Source: Corynebacterium kroppenstedtii (GTDB lineage: Bacteria > Actinomycetota > Actinomycetes > Mycobacteriales > Mycobacteriaceae). From it: a DNA stretch of 64,000 nt. A program made the position numbers and the translations under genes. Numbering within the stretch: the stretch's first letter is position 1; each line of letters starts with the position of its first letter. Below are positions 27,110 to 35,450 of the stretch, one piece after another. The DNA lies in the NCBI RefSeq assembly GCF_016894245.1, contig NZ_CP069792.1:1736001-1800000 (forward strand). The letters run 5' to 3'. The notes under the pieces are model-generated. The model did no database searches, was not told the origin of the DNA, and saw nothing but the letters and a program-made list of their open reading frames with translations.

Positions 27110-29401
27110 GTGCGCCCAATGATGGGGTGGGAGCCACTCGTCGTTCCCCTGCCCGATTCTCTTCCTGACTCGACGCGCGCGCAGTTAGCTTCCGTCGGAG
27201 TATCGACGGTTGCCGAGCTCATGGAATGGTTTCCGCGCCGGTATGTCGAGCCCGGGTCGACGTCGGATATGGGTGCTGTGGACGTGGGGGCCACCGTGAC
27301 TTTCGTAGGGGAGATTCTCCGCGGGCACAAGATAACGACTCGTTCTCGAAAGCGCCTGTACACGGTGGTCATTTCTGATGGCACCCAAACTATCAATGCC
27401 ACGTTTTTTAACGCGTTTGCTCCGGCGCGGGATTTGGTCGTCGGGACCCGGGCTATTTTCGTGGGAACAGTGTCGGAGTATCGAGGGGCGCTGCAGCTAG
27501 CGCATCCCGCATACAAAGTGATTGATTTCGCTCACGAGTGGACCTTAGATACTCAAACCCCAGATGAGCAGCCCAAACGCGGTTCGCGACCTGGTTCATC
27601 ACGAAACATCATTGGTCGTGACACCGCGGCGCTGGTAACCAAGCTCCCGCTGTTGCCTATCTATCCGCTTAAAAGTGAGTCATCGCGGGCATCGGCCCGG
27701 GGTGATGATGCGGGCAGCTTGAAGACGGAGGAACGGTCAACGAAAAAAACAACGAAGCGATCCAAGCGGGGTTCGGCGCGCCCAGTCCGTGTGGATTCGT
27801 GGACCGCGTTGAACGTAATTACTACCGTCCTTGCTCATCATGATCATATTCCTGATCCTCTCCCGCGCGTGCCTACCGTTCAAGGGAAGTCCTTGCCGAC
27901 ACTGGATCACGCCATTCGGGCTATGCACATGCCTTCCTCGTGGGCAGATCAAGCCATGGCCCGCAAGCGTCTCGCTTTTAATGAAGCCTTGGGGCTGCAG
28001 TTGATCCTTGCTTTACGACGTCACGCTGCAGCAGACCGCCGCGCCCCGCAGTGCGCTCCTCGCAACGACGGATATCGCGCCGAGTTATTAGCCGGCCTCC
28101 CGTTCACCCTGACGGACCAACAACGCGTGGTCACGGAGGATATTGGCAACGATATCGCCGCTCCTCGACCAATGTGTCGGCTACTCCAAGGCGATGTGGG
28201 GTCGGGCAAAACCATTGTTGCCCTCATTGCCATGCTTCAGGCGGTGGATGCAGGATGCCAGGCGGCTCTCTTAGCCCCCACTGAGGTTTTGGCCGCGCAG
28301 CATGCACACTCGTTAATGGCCATGATGGCTAATGCTGGCGTTGCAGCCACGATTCGGCTGGTTACCGGTTCCATGTCGGCCTCCTCCCGCCAAGAGGCCC
28401 TCCTATCGCTCATGACTGGGGAGACGGATATCGTCGTCGGTACCCATGCGCTGCTCAGCGACAATGTTGAATTCTTCAACCTGGGGTTGGTCGTCGTCGA
28501 TGAGCAACATCGTTTCGGTGTTGAGCAGCGGGATCGCCTGCGTGGCCGAGGGCGTGACACCGAGGACGGGCCACTGACCCCGCACCAGTTAGTGATGACC
28601 GCCACACCTATTCCGCGTACCGTCGCAATGACTACTTTCGGGGATCTCGATGTCTCGACCATAACTGAGCTCCCCGGCGGCAGGAAACCTATACAGAGTT
28701 CCGTCGTCCCGGAGTGGAAAAAAGGGTGGCTTGATCGCGCTTATCAGAGAATTCGGGAGGAAGTAGAAACGGGTAGGCAGGCTTATATCGTATGTCCGCG
28801 AATCCAGGGCGATGGCGGGGTGAACGACATGTACGAGAAACTCATCGATGGCCCGCTCCATGGGTTAAGGGTCGGAATGCTCCACGGTCAACTCCCTAAT
28901 CCTGACAAAGAACGCATTATGGGGAAGTTTTCTCGCGGTGAATGTGACGTGTTGATCTCTACGACCGTGATCGAAGTGGGCGTCGATGTTCCTAACGCAA
29001 CGCTTATGTTGATCCGCGAAGCCGAGAACTTTGGTATCTCCCAGCTTCACCAGCTTCGTGGGCGGATTGGTCGGGGGAGTTACGCATCATGGTGCCTGTT
29101 CCACACGGCTCAGCCAGAAAACAGCGATTCTTACCGACGTCTTCAGGGGGTAGCAGCCACTACCGACGGCTTTGCCCTTGCGGAATTAGACTTGGCCACC
29201 CGCAGTGAGGGAGACCTCGTCGGAGCTGATCAGTCCGGCAGATCTAGTCATATTCGCCTTCTCGACGTTGTCCACGATGAAGCGCTAATCGAGGCAGCGA
29301 AAACCGAAGCTGAGCATATCGTGCGAACGGACCCGGGACTCGCTCGACGGCTCAGCGAAGGCTATAGCAGTACTGAACGTGAGTTCTTGGGCAAAGGTTG
29401 A
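27110..29401 (+). CDS. recG: ATP-dependent DNA helicase RecG
   Basis: RecG remodels stalled forks and branched DNA. It has an N-terminal wedge (OB fold, about 60-145: GATVTFVGEILRGHKITTRS), Walker A QGDVGSGKT near 362, DEQH at 463-466 (VVDEQHRFGVEQ), TATPIPRT near 500, and helicase C motifs with VIEVGVDVPNAT and QLRGRIGRG. Length of about 763 residues is slightly above normal because of a charged insert near 190-225 (KTEERSTKKTTKRSKRGS) within the wedge region. GTG at 27110 is chosen because AAGGAGG lies five bases before it; an earlier in-frame GTG at 27050 would also be possible by coupling to the DAK stop. Confidence 0.95.
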   Translation: MRPMMGWEPLVVPLPDSLPDSTRAQLASVGVSTVAELMEWFPRRYVEPGSTSDMGAVDVGATVTFVGEILRGHKITTRSRKRLYTVVISDGTQTINATFFNAFAPARDLVVGTRAIFVGTVSEYRGALQLAHPAYKVIDFAHEWTLDTQTPDEQPKRGSRPGSSRNIIGRDTAALVTKLPLLPIYPLKSESSRASARGDDAGSLKTEERSTKKTTKRSKRGSARPVRVDSWTALNVITTVLAHHDHIPDPLPRVPTVQGKSLPTLDHAIRAMHMPSSWADQAMARKRLAFNEALGLQLILALRRHAAADRRAPQCAPRNDGYRAELLAGLPFTLTDQQRVVTEDIGNDIAAPRPMCRLLQGDVGSGKTIVALIAMLQAVDAGCQAALLAPTEVLAAQHAHSLMAMMANAGVAATIRLVTGSMSASSRQEALLSLMTGETDIVVGTHALLSDNVEFFNLGLVVVDEQHRFGVEQRDRLRGRGRDTEDGPLTPHQLVMTATPIPRTVAMTTFGDLDVSTITELPGGRKPIQSSVVPEWKKGWLDRAYQRIREEVETGRQAYIVCPRIQGDGGVNDMYEKLIDGPLHGLRVGMLHGQLPNPDKERIMGKFSRGECDVLISTTVIEVGVDVPNATLMLIREAENFGISQLHQLRGRIGRGSYASWCLFHTAQPENSDSYRRLQGVAATTDGFALAELDLATRSEGDLVGADQSGRSSHIRLLDVVHDEALIEAAKTEAEHIVRTDPGLARRLSEGYSSTEREFLGKG

Positions 29402-29434
29402 GTGTCGTCGTCGGGATAGGTTTCCCTGGATGAG

Positions 29435-29686
29435 GTGAACGCCAATCAGGTCTATATGCACGGTAAAGTGAACCGCATGGACATTTGTGCGCCTTTCGCG
29501 GGAGTTGTTCACTATCATGTCAGCCCGGGCCAACGGGTGGAGCCTGGAGAAACCCTCGCAGTTGTTGAAGCTGTGAAATTAGAAGCTCCCGTCGTGTCGC
29601 CCGTCGCCGGCACGATAGGTTCACTGGATCGCGACGATTTTTCCAACGTCGACGGTGGCGACAGGATTGTGGGGATAACGGATTAA
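29435..29686 (+). CDS. Biotin/lipoyl attachment domain protein
   Basis: A small protein of 83 residues made of one biotinyl domain, as in carboxylase carrier proteins. The modification motif is EAVKLEAPV, with lysine expected to carry biotin (the usual AMKM is changed to AVKL). It begins at GTG 29435 or, if a ribosome binding site is not needed, at ATG 29477. A stand-alone biotinyl domain in this position, between recG and rsmD, is known in corynebacteria. Its partner enzyme is not encoded here. Lipoyl attachment is the alternative. Confidence 0.8.
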   Translation: MNANQVYMHGKVNRMDICAPFAGVVHYHVSPGQRVEPGETLAVVEAVKLEAPVVSPVAGTIGSLDRDDFSNVDGGDRIVGITD

Positions 29687-29749
29687 TGAGAAAGCCGTGC
29701 CCGGTGGTACACACGTCGGCACAGTCCAGGCATGAACAGGGGATGTGAG

Positions 29750-30316
29750 ATGCGAATAATTTCAGGGTACGCACGCGGGCGGACGATTAAAGCTCCCGCT
29801 GAGGGAACACGCCCAACATCTGATCGGGCGAAAGAGGGAGTTTTCTCTTCACTTAGTGTCCGCTTCGGTTTTGATGGAGCCCGCGTTCTTGATCTTTTCG
29901 CGGGGTCCGGCGCGTTGGGGTTGGAAGCAGCATCGCGCGGGGCAGATAGCGTTGTCTTCGTTGATACGGATTCGGCCGCCATTGAGACCATCAAAGACAA
30001 CATTCGTCGCGTCGGCGATGTGGATGCCGACGTTGTTCAGCTCAAAGTATCCAGTTATTTATCGGGCGCACCGGAGAATTATTTTGACATCGTGCTTATC
30101 GATCCTCCTTATGCGTTGATCGACGAAGCCGTGCACGACATGTTAGTGGCGTTGGCTCCACACCTGAGGGACGGAGCTGCGGTGGTGGTGGAGCGTTCAT
30201 CCGCCAGCCCCGAGACACAGTGGCCCGAGGGATATGAGCCGACCGGGCAGAAGTTAAAAAAGCGGACATATGGTGCTGCGCGTATGGATATGGCTTCTTT
30301 TACTCGTTCTGAGTAG
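29750..30316 (+). CDS. rsmD: 16S rRNA m2G966 methyltransferase
   Basis: RsmD methylates G966 of 16S rRNA. The protein of 188 residues begins MRIISGYARGRTIKAP and has the SAM-binding motif VLDLFAGSGALGLEAASRGA, and the catalytic IDPPYALID (DPPY form). ATG at 29750 has AGGGGA upstream. coaD follows after 86 bases, as in most actinobacteria. Confidence 0.93.
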   Translation: MRIISGYARGRTIKAPAEGTRPTSDRAKEGVFSSLSVRFGFDGARVLDLFAGSGALGLEAASRGADSVVFVDTDSAAIETIKDNIRRVGDVDADVVQLKVSSYLSGAPENYFDIVLIDPPYALIDEAVHDMLVALAPHLRDGAAVVVERSSASPETQWPEGYEPTGQKLKKRTYGAARMDMASFTRSE

Positions 30317-30402
30317 GTTCAGCGTCAGCTTGTATTGTGCTCAATATTATGGGCACAGAGTTATGTGCGCAGATGTGGAGCGCCAGAGAGAGGAACCTAA
30401 CG

Positions 30403-30876
30403 ATGCATGTTGTCTGCCCGGGGTCATTTGATCCCATCACGAATGGGCACGTGGATATTATCGAGCGGGCAGCTGCCCAGTTTGACCGCGTTACTGTGCT
30501 GGTGACTTTTAATCCGAATAAGCATGGTCTTTTCTCTGTTGAGGAGCGTTGTGACCTCATTCGGAAAGCAGTGAAGCATCTGCCGAACGTCGATGTTGAT
30601 TCGTGGAATAAGTTGCTGGTGGATTACACCACGGACCACCAGATCAGTGCCCTCGTTAAAGGGTTGCGTAGCTCACTTGATTATGCTTATGAGCTGCCGA
30701 TGGCCCAGATGAATAGGTCACTCTCTGGAATCGATACCTTTTTCTTGCTAACGACGCCTAAGTTTGAGCATATTTCGTCGACCTTATGTAAAGAGGTCGC
30801 CCGCTACGGTGGCGATGTCTCGGGACTCATGCCTGATCACGTCATCGCGGCGATGCAAGAGAAGTTCTCAGCGTAA
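30403..30876 (+). CDS. coaD: Phosphopantetheine adenylyltransferase
   Basis: CoaD adenylates 4'-phosphopantetheine in coenzyme A synthesis. The protein of 157 residues has the nucleotidyltransferase HxGH-type motif PGSFDPITNGHVDII, LVKGLRSSLDYAYELPMAQMN, and the LCKEVARYGGDVSGLMP end. ATG at 30403 is preceded by GAGAGGA. It normally lies next to rsmD. Confidence 0.96.
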   Translation: MHVVCPGSFDPITNGHVDIIERAAAQFDRVTVLVTFNPNKHGLFSVEERCDLIRKAVKHLPNVDVDSWNKLLVDYTTDHQISALVKGLRSSLDYAYELPMAQMNRSLSGIDTFFLLTTPKFEHISSTLCKEVARYGGDVSGLMPDHVIAAMQEKFSA

Positions 30877-31016
30877 TTCTCAGCACTCATGGTATGCCCA
30901 CGTCCGTGGCCTCGTGATGACCGGGAATGGTAACTGAGCGGGAATGTTATAGGGTCTCGGTGACTAGTTGGCGTGGCTTCCTGCAAAACTACGAAAATTC
31001 TGCCAAGCTAGTGGTT

Positions 31017-31775
31017 ATGTACAGAACTTTCGAAGGCATCGACGAACTACTCCAAATGGTCGATCAGGCCTACGGCGTACCCATGACTAGTAACTGTATG
31101 GTTCCCCGCCGGGAAGTCCTGGATCTTTTAGACGAAATCCGCAACGCCATACCTACTGAGATGGACGATGCGCAGGATGTTCTGGATAAGCGCGACGGCA
31201 TCATTAACGAAGCCACTGAACGCTCGCACTCCATGGTGGCTGATGCGGAGGCTGAAGCTCAGCGTTTAGTAGCCGAAGCACAGGAAAAATGCGACGCGAT
31301 GATGAATGACGCGGAAGACCGCGCACATGGCATGGTCGCCCACGCTGAGGACGAAGCGGACTCGATTGTTCAAGACGCCCAGCGTGAATACGACGACGTT
31401 ACAGGCCGGGCGGCTGCTGAAGCAGAGCGGCTGGTCGCGTCGGGTAATGAATCATATGACCGCAGCGTGAATGAAGGCCTGAAAGAGCAGGCCCGCCTGG
31501 TGAGCGAATCAGAAGTCGTACGGATGGCTAATGAGGAAGCGACTCGCGTACGGGATTCCGCACATGCTGATTCGGATAAGCTCCGTAGCGATTGCGACCG
31601 ATACGTCGACCAGAAGTTGGCCGAATTTGAGGAATCCCTGACCTCAGTGCTGCGCACGGTGGGCAAGGATCGTGCTGCCCTGCGAGGCGGTGCAGGAATC
31701 TCCGGCGGACGCTCCCGTTCGGCTTCTCGCGAGCCTCGCGACGAATACCGCAGCCGAGACTCACGTCGGAACTAA
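31017..31775 (+). CDS. sepIVA: DivIVA-like coiled-coil septation factor (SepIVA homologue)
   Basis: The protein of 252 residues starts with a DivIVA-like region (RTFEGIDELLQMVDQAYGV) and continues as a long coiled coil rich in Ala, Glu and Asp, with repeats of the ERSHSMVADAEAEAQR type, ending in a basic Arg/Ser tail. Its place before DUF177 and rnc matches mycobacterial SepIVA (Rv2927c), an essential division factor, so this is the likely orthologue. The ATG at 31017 has only a weak ribosome binding site. ATP-synthase B-like annotation would be a mistake caused by the coiled coil. Confidence 0.8.
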   Translation: MYRTFEGIDELLQMVDQAYGVPMTSNCMVPRREVLDLLDEIRNAIPTEMDDAQDVLDKRDGIINEATERSHSMVADAEAEAQRLVAEAQEKCDAMMNDAEDRAHGMVAHAEDEADSIVQDAQREYDDVTGRAAAEAERLVASGNESYDRSVNEGLKEQARLVSESEVVRMANEEATRVRDSAHADSDKLRSDCDRYVDQKLAEFEESLTSVLRTVGKDRAALRGGAGISGGRSRSASREPRDEYRSRDSRRN

Positions 31776-31883
31776 AAACATCCACCTTCGAGGCTTAGTT
31801 AAACCGCGTTGTCGTGCAGTTTTGCCCTGTCGCGGTGGTGGCTGAGTTGGTATAGGAAGACGTAATGTCCACGGTGCATTACC

Positions 31884-32483
31884 ATGGGCGTTGTTATGGG
31901 AATTTCACATTCTGACCGCAAAGAATCAGTGACACCGACGGCACATAACCCGCTGTCCCTGGATGTCTCAACGGTATCGCAGCAATCGGGTGCTGTAGAG
32001 ACCATCGACACCGAAGGCCCATCGCCAGTACGCATCGGCCCAGAAATGATCGCTTTTGGCGTCGGCACCCCTCTTGATGTGCATGCGACGGTCACCAATG
32101 TCGGCGAAGGGCTTGTGGTTGATGCTGAAATTTCGGGCTCCGGTGAAGCCGAGTGTGTGCGGTGCCTCAAACCGTTAACCCCGCACCTTTCCTTCCATAT
32201 CAACGGGGTATGGGCGCTGACAGAAGGCTTTATTACCTCGGAAGACTCGGCTGACGATGATGACGATGATCCCACCCCGATGGTGAAAGACAATCGGTTG
32301 GACCTCACCCAGGCTGTGATCGACGAAGCCGGAGTGTCGTTGCCTTTTTCTCCCACATGCGAAGAGTTCGGTGAGGAGTGCGACTCGCAGACCCCGCAGC
32401 CTGATGGCATATCGGGAGAGACAGAGATGGTCGATCCCCGGTGGGCAGGATTGCAGGACAAGTTGAAGGATCTGCAACAATAA
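31884..32483 (+). CDS. YceD/DUF177 family protein
   Basis: YceD-family protein of 199 residues, upstream of rnc as in mycobacteria. The typical metal-binding-like CVRCLKPL motif near residue 93 and the C-terminal LPFSPTCEEFGEEC support the call. The family takes part in rRNA or ribosome maturation in some bacteria, but the precise role is not settled. There is an acidic run (DSADDDDDDPTP) near 125. The start could also be the ATG at 31896, since neither has a strong ribosome binding site. Confidence 0.85.
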   Translation: MGVVMGISHSDRKESVTPTAHNPLSLDVSTVSQQSGAVETIDTEGPSPVRIGPEMIAFGVGTPLDVHATVTNVGEGLVVDAEISGSGEAECVRCLKPLTPHLSFHINGVWALTEGFITSEDSADDDDDDPTPMVKDNRLDLTQAVIDEAGVSLPFSPTCEEFGEECDSQTPQPDGISGETEMVDPRWAGLQDKLKDLQQ

Positions 32484-32579
32484 AGCGTTGATTTATTGCG
32501 TGTCCCGTTGCATGGCTGAGTGTCCGTGGTGAGGGATACGTTCGGTGTCAGGCGGAGTAATCGGAAAAGTGGGAACGTG

Positions 32580-33323
32580 ATGTCTAAGCAACAAAAGAAT
32601 TCGAAGCACGACCGGCTGACGGGTGAAGAAGCCTGGGTCGCTGCTTTTGGCGATGTTGATCATCAGCCTTTACTCGATGGGTTCGGAGTTTCGCTTCCTG
32701 CCGACGTCTTACGCCTTGCACTAACCCACCGTTCGTTCGCTAACGAAAACGGAATGTTGCCGAATAACGAGCGCCTTGAGTTTCTGGGTGACGCGGTATT
32801 GGGGCTCTCCGTTGCGGAGCGCCTGTATAGGGATTACCCCGACCGCACGGAGTCGGAAATCTCTAAAATGCGGGCCGGTGTTGTCAATATGTACGCATTG
32901 GCCGATGTGGCACGAGAGATCGGCCTGGGCGACCACGTTCTGCTGGGCCGTGGTGAGCAGCTGACTAACGGAAAAGACAAAAATTCCATTCTGGCTGACA
33001 CGACAGAGGCCATGCTCGGCGCGATCTATCTGGAGCATGGTTTCCAGACTGCGAAAGACGTTATTCTCCGTTTGTTTAAGTCCAGGATTGAATCTGCGCC
33101 GACTGTCGGGCTGCATATGGACTGGAAGACAGAGTTGTTGGAAAAAATTGCTGGCCGTGGTTTGGGAGAACCGGAATACAACACGACGATTTCGGGTCCC
33201 GCCCACGATCCGCATTTCACGTCGACTGTCTCCTTGCAGGGCAAAGTGTGGGGCCATGGGGAGGGACACACCAAGAAAGAGGCCGAACACCATGCCGCCC
33301 GTGAAGCTCATGACGCGTTGTGA
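32580..33323 (+). CDS. rnc: Ribonuclease III
   Basis: RNase III cuts double-stranded RNA, including rRNA precursors. The catalytic domain has NNERLEFLGDAVLGLSVAE near 55 and the second acidic cluster DTTEAMLGAIYLEHG near 137; a dsRNA-binding domain fills 175-245 (KKEAEHHAAREAHDAL at the end). The protein has 247 residues from ATG 32580. In related actinobacteria mutM follows; here a symporter gene lies downstream after a hairpin terminator. Confidence 0.95.
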   Translation: MSKQQKNSKHDRLTGEEAWVAAFGDVDHQPLLDGFGVSLPADVLRLALTHRSFANENGMLPNNERLEFLGDAVLGLSVAERLYRDYPDRTESEISKMRAGVVNMYALADVAREIGLGDHVLLGRGEQLTNGKDKNSILADTTEAMLGAIYLEHGFQTAKDVILRLFKSRIESAPTVGLHMDWKTELLEKIAGRGLGEPEYNTTISGPAHDPHFTSTVSLQGKVWGHGEGHTKKEAEHHAAREAHDAL

Positions 33324-33358
33324 CACGCAGTCTCGTCAGCTGACAAAGAATTCAGTTC

Positions 33359-33404
33359 GCCGAAATCTTCACGTATTTCGGCCGCTGACAGCGGCCATTT
33401 ATTT
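33359..33404 (+). terminator. Tandem overlapping hairpins, probable rnc terminator
   Basis: Two perfect hairpins follow rnc: GCCGAAAT/ATTTCGGC (33359-33366 and 33375-33382) and GGCCGCT/AGCGGCC (33380-33386 and 33390-33396), the second followed by ATTTATTTC. They share three bases, so they compete for them. The second looks like a terminator. It separates rnc from the symporter gene. Confidence 0.65.
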
Positions 33405-33489
33405 CAAACATGTTAAATGTTGGCGGATCGCGCCAGTCGGGCCATCATAAATTCTGGATCTCTTGTCGATGGTCGTAGGGTAGTTCATT

Positions 33490-35019
33490 ATGACAGCTAT
33501 TGAGAACGCGGTGACTGGCTCGAGTGACGGGTTATGGACCGTCATCACGTGGGTGCTGTTAGCGGCAGGTGTGTGGTTCTGTTTCCGTACGGTCGTTGTT
33601 CAGATCCGTATGGTTCCGGAAATGTTTCGGTCGCTGACAGAAAAACCCAGTGACATTTCGAAAGATAAAAAAGGAATCTCCGCGTTCAAAGCGTTTACCA
33701 TTTCGGCGGCGTCGCGGGTGGGGACGGGAAACATTGCCGGTGTTGCGGTGGCAATCACTATCGGTGGTCCCGGCGCTGTGTTCTGGATGTGGTTGGTCGC
33801 GATCGTCGGTGGCGCAACCGCGTTCGTTGAGTCAACACTGGCGCAGCTGTACAAGGTCAAGGACACCGATTCCTATCGAGGCGGCCCAGCCTACTACATC
33901 ACCAAAGGGCTGAATCTTAAGTGGTTAGCTGCTGTTTTCGTGGTCGCCATTACCGTGACCTACGGGTTTGTCTACAACGCGGTCCAGTCCAACTCCATTG
34001 TCGACGCCATTACCGAGTCGACTGGTTCTGACGCGATGTGGTGGAAGGCGTTGTTGGGTGTTGCGCTGGCTATCTTGACGGCACTCATTGTGTTCGGTGG
34101 CGTGCAGCGTATCGCGTCGGTAACCAACTGGCTGGTCCCTATCATGGCCGTGTTGTACATCGTTACCGGTTTCATCGTCGTTGCGGTCAATATCGAGCAA
34201 GTCCCTCACATGTTTGCTGAGATCGTGACGTCGGCTCTGGGCATTCGGGAAGTTGCGGGGGCAACCTTTGGGCAAGCGTTCATGTACGGCATTCGTCGTG
34301 GCTTGTTCTCGAATGAAGCCGGTGAGGGTTCGATCCCTAACGCTGCGGCGACTGCCTCCGTCAGCCATCCGGTTAAGCAGGGGCTCATTCAGACTCTCGG
34401 CGTTTATTTTGACACCATCATCGTGTGCTCGATCACGGCATTTATCATTTTGCTCAACAACCCCTCGTTTGGTGAAGGCGTTGAGTCAACATCGTTGACA
34501 CAAAACTCTGTGGCGGCCGCAGTCGGCCACTGGGGAGTCCACTTGGTGACGGTGATTATCTTCTTCCTCGCGTTCTCGTCGGTCATCGGAAACTACTACT
34601 ACGGTGAATCAAACATTGAGTTCTTCACCAGAAATAGCAAAGTAATGACCGCATACAGGTTCCTTGTGTGCCTCTGTGTGTTGGGTGGATCCCTCGGCAA
34701 GGTCGGCATTGTATGGGCATTAGCGGATCTCTTCGCGGGGATTATGGTGGCTATCAACCTCACTGCCATTCTCCCGTTGGGTGGGGCGGCTATCGCGCTT
34801 CTCAAGAATTACCGACAACAGCGCAACCGCGGATTGTCGCCTGTCTTCCACCGTGATGATCTGCCGAATTTGCCTGGACACGACAAAATTGAATGCTGGG
34901 ATGGCAGCGACCCGCTGACTATCCGTGGCGACGGGCAGGAAGTCTATGGGCGTCGTCCGGGAACGCCTGCCCCACAGGTTATTAGACGTGGAGCTAATGG
35001 CTCTGTCCGCGTTGACTGA
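33490..35019 (+). CDS. Alanine/glycine:cation symporter family protein
   Basis: AGCS-family sodium or proton amino-acid symporter of 509 residues with about ten membrane helices. The family pattern GGPGAVFWMWLVAIVGGATAF with AYYITKGL in the loop is clear, and the C-terminal tail of about 55 residues is hydrophilic (ECWDGSDPL). Substrate is probably alanine, glycine or a similar small amino acid, but not determined. The gene sits where mutM/fpg usually occurs between rnc and smc in mycobacteria and corynebacteria. A terminator precedes it, so it has its own promoter, though none is clear. Confidence 0.88.
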   Translation: MTAIENAVTGSSDGLWTVITWVLLAAGVWFCFRTVVVQIRMVPEMFRSLTEKPSDISKDKKGISAFKAFTISAASRVGTGNIAGVAVAITIGGPGAVFWMWLVAIVGGATAFVESTLAQLYKVKDTDSYRGGPAYYITKGLNLKWLAAVFVVAITVTYGFVYNAVQSNSIVDAITESTGSDAMWWKALLGVALAILTALIVFGGVQRIASVTNWLVPIMAVLYIVTGFIVVAVNIEQVPHMFAEIVTSALGIREVAGATFGQAFMYGIRRGLFSNEAGEGSIPNAAATASVSHPVKQGLIQTLGVYFDTIIVCSITAFIILLNNPSFGEGVESTSLTQNSVAAAVGHWGVHLVTVIIFFLAFSSVIGNYYYGESNIEFFTRNSKVMTAYRFLVCLCVLGGSLGKVGIVWALADLFAGIMVAINLTAILPLGGAAIALLKNYRQQRNRGLSPVFHRDDLPNLPGHDKIECWDGSDPLTIRGDGQEVYGRRPGTPAPQVIRRGANGSVRVD

Positions 35020-35101
35020 GAATGCAGCGGCGGCTCATTAATTGGTGTAGGCGAGTAGGATACTGCGCAGTAGAAGCTCGAAGGGAAGGAACTAAAGGCT
35101 T

Positions 35102-35416
35102 ATGGCTCCAGCTGATTCCGGTCAGTCACATGACCCAGTCCGCCTCACCGCGTGGGTTCATGGGCACGTTCAAGGTGTCGGATTCCGCTGGTGGACTCGA
35201 AGCCAAGCACTCGAACTCGGTCTAGTTGGATCTGCGACGAACTACCCCGACGGCCGAGTTCTCATCTGCGCCGAAGGGGAGCGTGCCCCCGTCACCGAGC
35301 TCCTAGCGAGATTGCGCGAAGAGCCGACGTCGACCAATCGTCCTGGTTCCGTCGATCATGTGGTGGAGTCGTGGGAAGAACCACGGGGTGGGTATCAAAC
35401 GTTTGAAACTCGGTAA
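35102..35416 (+). CDS. acyP: Acylphosphatase
   Basis: A small enzyme that hydrolyses carboxyl-phosphate bonds. The 104-residue protein has the two hallmark motifs HVQGVGFRWWTRSQA, with the phosphate-binding Arg, and NYPDGRV with the catalytic Asn. ATG at 35102 follows AAGGAA. It lies 34 bases before smc, as in actinobacterial relatives. Confidence 0.93.
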   Translation: MAPADSGQSHDPVRLTAWVHGHVQGVGFRWWTRSQALELGLVGSATNYPDGRVLICAEGERAPVTELLARLREEPTSTNRPGSVDHVVESWEEPRGGYQTFETR

Positions 35417-35450
35417 TCACTAATTCGATAAACGGAATAGATTTACTGGT

